A stretch of DNA of 30,380 nt from Deltaproteobacteria bacterium (lineage in GTDB: Bacteria > Desulfobacterota > Desulfobacteria > C00003060 > C00003106). The stretch covers positions 1 to 30,380 of the forward strand of contig JAFDAE010000015.1 of the NCBI GenBank assembly GCA_019314005.1. The letters run 5' to 3'. The translations under genes and the position numbers were made by a program. Of this stretch, positions 24,143-30,380 are shown one piece after another (the stretch's first letter is position 1; each line of letters begins with the position of its first letter). The notes beneath the pieces were generated by a model. It worked only from the letters and a program-made list of their open reading frames with translations, was not told the origin of the DNA and did no database searches.

Positions 24143-24994
24143 ATGGATGTGCGAATGCCCGACTTTGCAGGGAGCTGGTATCCGGCAAGTGAATCAGAGT
24201 GTCGCAGGGAGGTGGAAAGTTATATAAAAAAAAGTGTTCCGCTTTCTTCTCCTGATATCAAAAAGGTGGGGGGAATAGTCCCCCATGCCGGATGGTATTT
24301 TTCAGGACAGATCGCCTGTAATGTCATCAAATGCTTAAAGGACGATGAAGACCCGGATGTGGTTGTATTGTTCGGTATGCATTTGAGCCCCGGGAGCGGC
24401 AACTTTATCATGAAGGAGGGGTACTGGGAGACACCGATCGGGACCTTTGAAATTCATCAGGAACTTGCTGAAAGGGTAACTGATGAATTTCCGTTTACTA
24501 TAGAGACCGCTTTGATGCATTCTTCAGACAATACGATAGAGCTTCAGCTTCCTTTCATTAAGTATTTTTTCCCGGATGTAAAGATTGTAACGATTGGTAT
24601 TCCGCCTGTACCGGAATCCCTCAAAATCGGCGAAAGGATTGTAGAGCTATCGCGAGAACTTGGGATAAAGATGATTGTTATAGGATCGACTGACCTGACG
24701 CATTACGGTTATAATTATGGGTTCATCCCAAAGGGCGTGGGGGAAGAGGCGGTTGATTGGGTGCGTAATGAGAATGATAAGAGGGTAATAGAGCGGATGA
24801 TTGCTATGGATGCCGAAGGGGTAATCCGCGAAGGATTGGAACGTCAAAATGCCTGCTGTTCCGGCGCGGCAGCAACGGCAATTGCTGCAGGCCGTAAGCT
24901 TGGTGCGGTAAAGGGTGAGAAGATAATTTACGCAACCAGCTATGACAAGAGCCCAGGGAACAGTTTTGTGGGGTATGCGGGAATTGTATTCTAA
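24143..24994 (+). CDS. amrB: Memo-family protein (AmmeMemoRadiSam system protein B)
   Basis: The 283-residue cytosolic protein resembles class III extradiol dioxygenases. H48 (VPHAGW), H80 (FGMHLSPG) and a later cysteine in ACCSGAAAT correspond to the metal/active-site positions of human MEMO1; STDLTHYG is also typical. The start MDVRMPDFAGSWYPA is the normal N-terminus, and AGGGGGG lies six bases before the ATG. In many prokaryotes the gene sits with an AMMECR1 gene and a radical-SAM gene; neither is present here. The exact reaction is unsettled in the family. Its 3' end overlaps the convergent pyruvate kinase by four bases. Confidence 0.9.
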   Translation: MDVRMPDFAGSWYPASESECRREVESYIKKSVPLSSPDIKKVGGIVPHAGWYFSGQIACNVIKCLKDDEDPDVVVLFGMHLSPGSGNFIMKEGYWETPIGTFEIHQELAERVTDEFPFTIETALMHSSDNTIELQLPFIKYFFPDVKIVTIGIPPVPESLKIGERIVELSRELGIKMIVIGSTDLTHYGYNYGFIPKGVGEEAVDWVRNENDKRVIERMIAMDAEGVIREGLERQNACCSGAAATAIAAGRKLGAVKGEKIIYATSYDKSPGNSFVGYAGIVF

Positions 24995-26397
24995 AGCTTT
25001 TTCACTCGAATCATATTTGTAGTACCTGTTGAAAGAATAGGAAGACCTGCTGTGATAACGATTGTGTCTCCAGGGGCGACTCTTTTTGTTTTAAGCGCTG
25101 CTTCTGCTGCTTTTTCGATCATATCATCCGTGTCTGACAGCGGGGGAATGTAACAGGGTATAACGTTCCAGTGCAAGGCCAGTCGCCGTAAGGTCTGTTC
25201 GCTTGGACTTAGGGCGATTATGGGTTGTGCAGGTCTGAATCTGGAAATCTCCTGTGCTGTGGTTCCTGATTGAGTAAATGCTATAATAGCCTTAACATTA
25301 AGATGCTTTGCCAGCATACAGGCTGCGTGTGCCACTGATTCGGTTATATCCCATCCTTCCCCTGTTACCTCCAGGTATCTTGAATGCGGGTAATTCTTTT
25401 CGGTTTCCTTGGCAATGAGGGACATATACTCTAACGCCTTAAGCGGATATCGGCCTGTTGCAGTCTCTTCTGAAAGCATTACCGCATCTGTCCCGTCCAG
25501 GATCGCGTTTGCCACGTCCGCTGCCTCAGCACGCGTGGGTCGGGTAGAATCGACCATGGAACGAAGCATCTGGGTGGCGGTAATCACCGGCTTCCCAGCG
25601 GCATTGGCCTTGCGGATAATCTCCTTCTGAAACTGCGGTACCTTTTCCAGGGGAATTTCAACACCCAGATCGCCTCGTGCCACCATAATCCCGTCTGCGG
25701 CTTTTAGGATAGCATCCAGGTTCTTGAGTGCCTCATGTTTTTCGATCTTTGCGATTACAGGGGTGTTAACCTTGTGTTTTGCTATAATCTCTTTTGTCTT
25801 TATAATCTCTTCCGCCCATCTTACAAAAGACAGAGCCACAATGTCTACTTCTTGCTCCAGCCCAAATTGGAGGTCTTGGATATCCTTTTCGGTCAAAGAC
25901 GGGGCCCGTATGGTTCCGGAAGGAATATTGATCCCCTTATGTGAACTCAACCATCCTCCGATAAGCACCTCACATTCTATGTCAGAGGATGTGGTGTGGA
26001 GAACTTTCAGTTCCAATGTGCCGTCAGCTAACAAAATTTGATCTCCTTCCCGGACTTCTTCGGGGAGTGCGGGATAGGTAAGGGAGACAGCTTCTTTAGA
26101 ACCTATGATGGGCTTATTGGAGAGCGTGAAAATTTGGCCTGGATCAATGCGAACCCCTGGCGCGGGTATATCCCCTATACGAATCTTTGGCCCGGCAAGG
26201 TCCTGTAAAATGGCAACACGGTATCCAAGATCTAATGAAAGCTTTCGGATATGACGGATCTTTTCAGCATGTTCTTTGTGGGTGCCATGAGAGAAGTTAA
26301 GGCGTGCTACGTCCATTCCTTCCCGAATCAAACCATTAATCATTTCCGGGGAGTCACTGGCAGGCCCGATAGTACACACAATTTTAGTTTTTCGCAT
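24991..26397 (-). CDS. pyk: Pyruvate kinase
   Basis: The 468-residue enzyme makes ATP and pyruvate from phosphoenolpyruvate. R32-L-N34-F-S36-H (substrate and K+ site), the IMVARGDLGVEIPLE segment (Mg2+ acid) and the signature TATQMLRSMVDSTRPTRAEA are intact, and VMLSEETATGRYP follows. The C-terminal allosteric domain is present in normal length. GGAA precedes the ATG. It starts 9 bp after the glucan phosphorylase stop on the same strand, a sensible unit for glycogen breakdown into glycolysis. Confidence 0.97.
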   Translation of the reverse strand: MRKTKIVCTIGPASDSPEMINGLIREGMDVARLNFSHGTHKEHAEKIRHIRKLSLDLGYRVAILQDLAGPKIRIGDIPAPGVRIDPGQIFTLSNKPIIGSKEAVSLTYPALPEEVREGDQILLADGTLELKVLHTTSSDIECEVLIGGWLSSHKGINIPSGTIRAPSLTEKDIQDLQFGLEQEVDIVALSFVRWAEEIIKTKEIIAKHKVNTPVIAKIEKHEALKNLDAILKAADGIMVARGDLGVEIPLEKVPQFQKEIIRKANAAGKPVITATQMLRSMVDSTRPTRAEAADVANAILDGTDAVMLSEETATGRYPLKALEYMSLIAKETEKNYPHSRYLEVTGEGWDITESVAHAACMLAKHLNVKAIIAFTQSGTTAQEISRFRPAQPIIALSPSEQTLRRLALHWNVIPCYIPPLSDTDDMIEKAAEAALKTKRVAPGDTIVITAGLPILSTGTTNMIRVKKL

Positions 26398-26406
26398 ATG
26401 GTTTCC

Positions 26407-28518
26407 TTACACAAAAGGAATATTCATCTGACACGTTGATATCCCTGCTGCCGGCTTGTAACAATGAATGGTGTAATCCTGTACCATTCGGTCAGAGCTG
26501 AATCGCCAGCCGAGAGTGCACATAGCCTGCTTCATTCTACGGACCCAATCGCGGGACACGCCATCTGCGTTCTGTTTATAATATAATGGAATGACTTCTT
26601 CTTCGAGGGCCTTAAAGAGAGCCTCTCTGTCGCGGACATCCCGTATCTCGGTGTTTTTGTTTCTCGAGCCTCTTATGGCAAATCCATTGGTGCCGTCGTA
26701 TCCTTCGGGCCACCATCCGTCGAGAATAGAAAGATTCAGACCTCCATTCAAGGCCACTTTCATTCCGCTCGTACCGCAGGCCTCATACCCCTGACTCGGG
26801 GTGTTCAGCCAGAGATCGACCCCTTGTACCATGTGGCGGCATACATTAATGTCGTAATCTTCAATAAAGACTACTTTCCCGGCAACACGCGGTTCAGTTG
26901 CGAATTGATACACTCGTTTGACGAGATCTTTTCCAATGCTGTCTCTGGGATGCGCTTTTCCGGAAAAGATAATTTGAACCGGGCGTTCCGGATCTGAAAG
27001 TATCTTCCACAGCCTGTCGGGGTCGTCCAACAAAAGGTTAGCCCTTTTATATCCCGCGAAACGTCGTGCAAAACCAATGGTCAACGCACGTGGATCCAAA
27101 ACCGAATCTTTCGGGTGGGCGCGGTGCGGAACACGTGGTAAGAAATCGAGTTGCCGGGTCTTGAGAAGAAGGACCGTATTCCAAAGCTCTTCATCCGGTA
27201 TGGAGTTGATATGGAGCCAGATCTCTTCTTCGCCGATACGGTGTTCCCAGTCAGGGGGGAAATACTGGTGAAAAAGCTGTTTCATGGATGGTGCCAACCA
27301 GCCTAACACGTTGATTCCGTTTGTAATATGTCCGATAGGTACCTGCTGGGGAGAACGGTCGGGCCATAAATCACACCACATCTGGCGGCTGACCTTACCA
27401 TGAATGGAAGAGACAGCATTCGATTTGCCGGCTGTTTTTAGAGCAAGGGCTGTCATACAAAACGGCTCATTTCTATTTCCCGGATGCACCCTTCCGAGAT
27501 CCATGAATTGTTCGTGCGTGAGACCGAGCGATTCACTGTATTGCCGGGCCATTTTCCCGATCAGGTCTGATGAAAAACGGTCGTGGCCCGCAGGGTCCGG
27601 CGTATGCGTAGTAAATACCGTGCGGGATCCCGCCTGTTTTTTAGCATCTTCAAAGGGGATATCGTGTTCTTCCATAAGATGCCGTGCGTATTCCAGTGTG
27701 GCAAATGCGCAGTGTCCCTCGTTTAGATGGATGACTCCCGGCTTGATTCCAAGGCGGAGCAGCAATTTCATTCCACCGATTCCCAAAATCATCTCCTGGG
27801 ATAGCCGTACCGCTTCGTCACCGCCGTAAAGTCGCCGCCCCAGCTCTTGGATTCCCATTTTTCGAAATGCTTTTTCCATGTCGAGAAAATAGAGCGGCAC
27901 TCTTCCAAGGTGAGCAGTCCATGCCCCTATCTGTACTGTCTCGCCCTGAATGGGGAGATCAATGGTCAGGGGACCATCTTTGTCTGCAACGCGAACAAGG
28001 GGGAGATCTTCGGGATCGAATAATTCGTGGTCTGCAATTTGTTTTCCTGTTTCAGAGAGCCTTTGACGAAAATATCCTTCACGATAGAAGAGGCTTACAC
28101 CGACCATGGGGGTTCCCAGATCAGAAGCACTTTTCAAGTGGTCTCCGGCTAACACCCCGAGCCCTCCGGAATAGAGAGGTAAGGATTCATGAATGCCGAA
28201 TTCGGCACAAAAATAGACAACAGGCCGTGCGCGTAACGGCCCTGCTTTCAAGCACCCCCAGGTGGATGGTGCCGCCATATAGCGCTTAAGATCAGAAAAG
28301 ACCCTGTGGATTTTGATACAGAGTGATGGGTCGTTGCACAATTCTTTCAGACGCTCTTTGCCAAGTTGTTTAAGAAAGGCAATGGGTGAGTGCCTGCTTT
28401 CGCGCCAAAGCTTGGGGTCGATGCTACGCCACACATCAACGGCCTCCGGGTGCCAGGTCCACCAGAGATTACGGGCCAATTCCAACATCCTTTGTTCTAA
28501 CCGTTTCTCTTCTTGCAT
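26407..28518 (-). CDS. glgP: Alpha-glucan (glycogen/maltodextrin) phosphorylase, GT35
   Basis: The 703-residue enzyme releases glucose-1-phosphate from alpha-1,4-glucans. The N-terminus (about 1-100, NLWWTWHPEA) is the short-type phosphorylase domain. The catalytic core has YFCAEFGIHESLPLYSGGLG (102-121), VFTTHTPDPAGHDRF, and the PLP-lysine site EACGTSGMKVALNGG with K587. The HTP motif reads HTPDPAGH where HTPVPAGH is usual. The length is that of the ~700-840 residue bacterial/archaeal group, without the mammalian regulatory N-terminus. AAGGG lies about 8 bases before the ATG. It is followed by pyk. Confidence 0.94.
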   Translation of the reverse strand: MQEEKRLEQRMLELARNLWWTWHPEAVDVWRSIDPKLWRESRHSPIAFLKQLGKERLKELCNDPSLCIKIHRVFSDLKRYMAAPSTWGCLKAGPLRARPVVYFCAEFGIHESLPLYSGGLGVLAGDHLKSASDLGTPMVGVSLFYREGYFRQRLSETGKQIADHELFDPEDLPLVRVADKDGPLTIDLPIQGETVQIGAWTAHLGRVPLYFLDMEKAFRKMGIQELGRRLYGGDEAVRLSQEMILGIGGMKLLLRLGIKPGVIHLNEGHCAFATLEYARHLMEEHDIPFEDAKKQAGSRTVFTTHTPDPAGHDRFSSDLIGKMARQYSESLGLTHEQFMDLGRVHPGNRNEPFCMTALALKTAGKSNAVSSIHGKVSRQMWCDLWPDRSPQQVPIGHITNGINVLGWLAPSMKQLFHQYFPPDWEHRIGEEEIWLHINSIPDEELWNTVLLLKTRQLDFLPRVPHRAHPKDSVLDPRALTIGFARRFAGYKRANLLLDDPDRLWKILSDPERPVQIIFSGKAHPRDSIGKDLVKRVYQFATEPRVAGKVVFIEDYDINVCRHMVQGVDLWLNTPSQGYEACGTSGMKVALNGGLNLSILDGWWPEGYDGTNGFAIRGSRNKNTEIRDVRDREALFKALEEEVIPLYYKQNADGVSRDWVRRMKQAMCTLGWRFSSDRMVQDYTIHCYKPAAGISTCQMNIPFV

Positions 28519-28551
28519 CTGTTTAACCCTTATTATTTTTTGTAACTTGTC

Positions 28552-28932
28552 TTAATCCTTTGCTTTCATCAAAAGCCACTGTTTTTTTCCTGGTTTTGTT
28601 CCCCACTTAGGAATCAAAAGTACATATCTTCCTTTGAGCCTCGTACCCTTGAGGTGAAATACAATCTTGTCTTCCTTTTTTCTTTCCAGTTCATATGTCC
28701 CGCTGTCCCAGATTTCAACGGTACCCTTCCCGTATCCCTCTTCTATAACACCTTCGAAACCCATATATTCAATAGTGTGGTCCTCTACCTGGACAGCCAA
28801 CCGCTTTTCGCCTACTTTTTGTGGCGGGATTTTCGGCACTGCCCACGATTTCGCCACGCCGTCCATCTCAAGGCGGAAATCATAGTGAAGGTGAGATGCG
28901 TCGTGTTTTTGTATTACGAATTTAAGAGGCAC
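28552..28932 (-). CDS. Stand-alone LigD 3'-phosphoesterase domain protein
   Basis: The 126-residue protein is only the PE domain of bacterial NHEJ ligase LigD. H10, H16, D18, R20 and H52 have exactly the spacing of the Mn2+/catalytic residues known in Pseudomonas LigD (H42, H48, D50, R52, H84), so 3'-end healing (removal of 3'-ribonucleotide or 3'-phosphate) is likely. There is no ligase or polymerase domain and no Ku gene nearby. The GTG at 28932 is preceded by AAAGGA nine bases upstream and lies inside the preceding hydrolase gene (11-bp overlap), so the two are coupled. Confidence 0.92.
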   Translation of the reverse strand: MPLKFVIQKHDASHLHYDFRLEMDGVAKSWAVPKIPPQKVGEKRLAVQVEDHTIEYMGFEGVIEEGYGKGTVEIWDSGTYELERKKEDKIVFHLKGTRLKGRYVLLIPKWGTKPGKKQWLLMKAKD

Positions 28933-29764
28933 TATTACATTCCTTTATCGGACAGTCTCCTAGTCTTTCAGCGATTTCGAGGTATAAATCTTGTATCCGT
29001 TTTTCAAACTTTTTCCTTGTAAAATCTTTAGAAGATCTCCATGGATGCCACCAACCAAGCTCGTTAAGGTGGTCTGCGTCAATTTTTTTTATAAAGAACT
29101 CATCTTTCCATTTAGCAGAGTTTAATGACACAAGCCCATCATTTTCTCCCTCCTCTCGGTAGATAATAGAATGGGGAAACCTGAATGCAGGGAAAACCTG
29201 GTCGTACGGGACCGTACCGGCAACTGTTTGATAAAGTATTCTATTTTCACGTTCAAAACTCCATGTTTTTTCGTTGAATTTGCGACAGTTTTCGCGAGTA
29301 AGATCTTTGCAACCCTCAATATTTATTCCCATCGCTTTAGCCAACGATATCAGGAATGAGATATGTTTGATACCCCAATCAGCAAAGGAACTCCCCCAAT
29401 GCGGGGTTCCGATAGTACTGAGAGATGCCACTCTGTTTTGCATCTTATAGTTATAGACCATATGGCGGGCATCGAGTCCCCCCGTGCTGTGGCCAATAAT
29501 ATGCACCTTGTCCCATTTTGTGAAATTATCGGTAATTGATTCAATGCTTCTTTTTAGGTCCTCTGCCCGCTTGTCTACGCTTCCACCCCAGCATACACTG
29601 GAGTGGAACGCCTCAAATCCGTGTTCAAGAAGGGTACTTCGAATTTTGCGAAAATAGTGAAATCGATCACCCTCAGAGTTATCCATATGGAATAACATGT
29701 TCCCTATATGATCGAAACGACAGATCCCGTGGGCTAAGATAATGGGGTATTTGGTTTTTGTCAT
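28922..29764 (-). CDS. Alpha/beta hydrolase (lipase-like)
   Basis: The 280-residue protein has PIILAHG (7-13, oxyanion loop), the nucleophile elbow G91-H-S93-T-G-G96, acid D209 in GENDGLVS and H232 in ADHLNELGWW, the arrangement of bacterial triacylglycerol lipases and related esterases. There is no signal peptide, so it is cytosolic, unlike secreted lipases; a house-keeping esterase or acyl-transfer role is possible. No clear ribosome binding site precedes the ATG. It overlaps the PE-domain gene by 11 bp. The substrate cannot be told. Confidence 0.85.
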   Translation of the reverse strand: MTKTKYPIILAHGICRFDHIGNMLFHMDNSEGDRFHYFRKIRSTLLEHGFEAFHSSVCWGGSVDKRAEDLKRSIESITDNFTKWDKVHIIGHSTGGLDARHMVYNYKMQNRVASLSTIGTPHWGSSFADWGIKHISFLISLAKAMGINIEGCKDLTRENCRKFNEKTWSFERENRILYQTVAGTVPYDQVFPAFRFPHSIIYREEGENDGLVSLNSAKWKDEFFIKKIDADHLNELGWWHPWRSSKDFTRKKFEKRIQDLYLEIAERLGDCPIKECNSAS

Positions 29765-29889
29765 AATAGACGGTGATAAAACATGATTCTATTCAAAAGA
29801 CCTTATGACAGTAAATTTTTATTAATTTTATACAAATAGTTGCCGAATACATATCTGTGCCTCAAGTAGTTTTTATTTTAGTAGAAGTC

Positions 29890-29915
29890 TTTGTTCTATC
29901 TTGTTTCGGAACAAA
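29890..29915. promoter_or_regulatory. Inverted repeat upstream of the kinase gene
   Basis: TTTGTTC (29890-29896) and GAACAAA (29909-29915) form a 7-bp inverted repeat with 12 bases between them, 27 bp before the kinase ATG in the 177-bp divergent region. It could be an operator shared with the lipase-like gene. No good promoter was seen nearby. Confidence 0.3.
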
Positions 29916-29941
29916 ATTTACCATTACCGGATAAAGACTAA

Positions 29942-30380
29942 ATGACGACTGACAAAACTATACCACAAAAGATAGGCAAGTATAAGGTTGTTAAAGAAAT
30001 AGGACGTGGGGGTATGGGCATAGTATATTTGGCCCGCGACCCTTTTATTAAACGTCCTGTTGCCATCAAAACAGCCATTTCAGATACTGCCGGAGACCCC
30101 AAGGCACTCGCTCGTCTTCAGCAGCAGTTCTTTAACGAGGCACAGGCCGCGGGAAAATTAGATCATCCTCATATTATCTCTGTTTATGATGCGGCTGTTG
30201 AAAACGATCAATGTTACATCGTAATGGAGTATGTTGATGGAGAGACCCTAAAAAAATATTGTGATAAGGGCTCCTTACTACCCGCAAAAAGGGTTGTGGA
30301 GATTATCTTTAAGTGTGCTAAGGCCCTTGACTATGCCCACCGACAAGGTGTCATTCACAGAGATATAAAACATAGCAACA
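29942..30380 (+). CDS. Ser/Thr protein kinase (PknB type), N-terminal part
   Basis: The gene runs off the window after 146 codons. The visible N-terminal kinase domain has the glycine loop GRGGMG (21-26), the ATP lysine K43 in VAIK, the helix-C glutamate near E66, and the catalytic loop HRDIKHSN (139-146), so it should be active. The activation loop and any C-terminal sensor domains lie beyond the window. The weak GGATAAAG before the ATG is the only candidate ribosome binding site. It is divergent from the lipase-like gene. Confidence 0.93.
   Translation, partial: MTTDKTIPQKIGKYKVVKEIGRGGMGIVYLARDPFIKRPVAIKTAISDTAGDPKALARLQQQFFNEAQAAGKLDHPHIISVYDAAVENDQCYIVMEYVDGETLKKYCDKGSLLPAKRVVEIIFKCAKALDYAHRQGVIHRDIKHSN

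Overview
The window looks like chromosomal DNA of an anaerobic, respiratory Gram-negative bacterium, most likely a Desulfobacterota (deltaproteobacterial) lineage. The evidence is a heterodisulfide-reductase-like redox module at the left end, the ftsH-folP-ybbR-glmM-coaX gene order, an HD-GYP protein, a lipoprotein MltA and many stand-alone regulatory domains. The placement is inferred from gene content and order; no rRNA or other taxonomic marker gene is present. I see no tRNA, rRNA, CRISPR array, intact transposase or integrase.

Layout. (1) 1-2499, minus strand: a redox module made of a membrane protein with b-type, c-type and Fe-S motifs, an HdrC-like ferredoxin piece that is out of frame with it, and HdrB (cut by the window start). 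(2) 2684-4973, minus: a stand-alone receiver domain, a GT81-like glycosyltransferase, and a small Cys-rich BCAM0308-family protein. (3) 5201-17000, plus: a long housekeeping run of RNB-type exoribonuclease, mltA, tilS, ftsH, folP, ybbR, glmM, coaX and an LD-carboxypeptidase, covering RNA turnover, tRNA modification, membrane proteolysis, folate and CoA synthesis, and peptidoglycan precursor supply and turnover. A repeat-rich spacer separates ybbR from glmM, and the diadenylate cyclase gene usually found between folP and ybbR is absent. (4) 17035-20170, minus: a HEAT-repeat protein coupled to an HD-GYP protein that is split by a frameshift. (5) 20171-22471: a decayed accessory zone holding a copy of the LD-carboxypeptidase 3' end, a truncated toxin start next to a NadS-like antitoxin, a G+C-rich hemolysin III gene between 18-bp direct repeats, a cold-shock gene, and a frameshifted universal-stress-protein remnant. 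(6) 22472-24994, plus: PsiE-like, DUF362 and Memo-family genes. (7) 24991-29764, minus: pyruvate kinase with an alpha-glucan phosphorylase just upstream (glycogen use), then a stand-alone LigD phosphoesterase domain overlapping an alpha/beta hydrolase. (8) 29942-end, plus: the start of a Ser/Thr protein kinase.

The most unusual signals are a family of GGTTCA/TGAACC repeats in three intergenic regions (one pair identical at 36 of 37 positions), a nested inverted-repeat spacer between ybbR and glmM, the fused cytochrome/Fe-S Hdr-like protein with a probable frameshift, an HD-GYP/HEAT pair bracketed by copies of one gene's 3' end, and a cluster of small gene remnants between 20.4 and 22.4 kb. 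I found no clear new defence or biosynthetic system. The best candidates for undescribed biology are the repeat elements and the Hdr-like complex.
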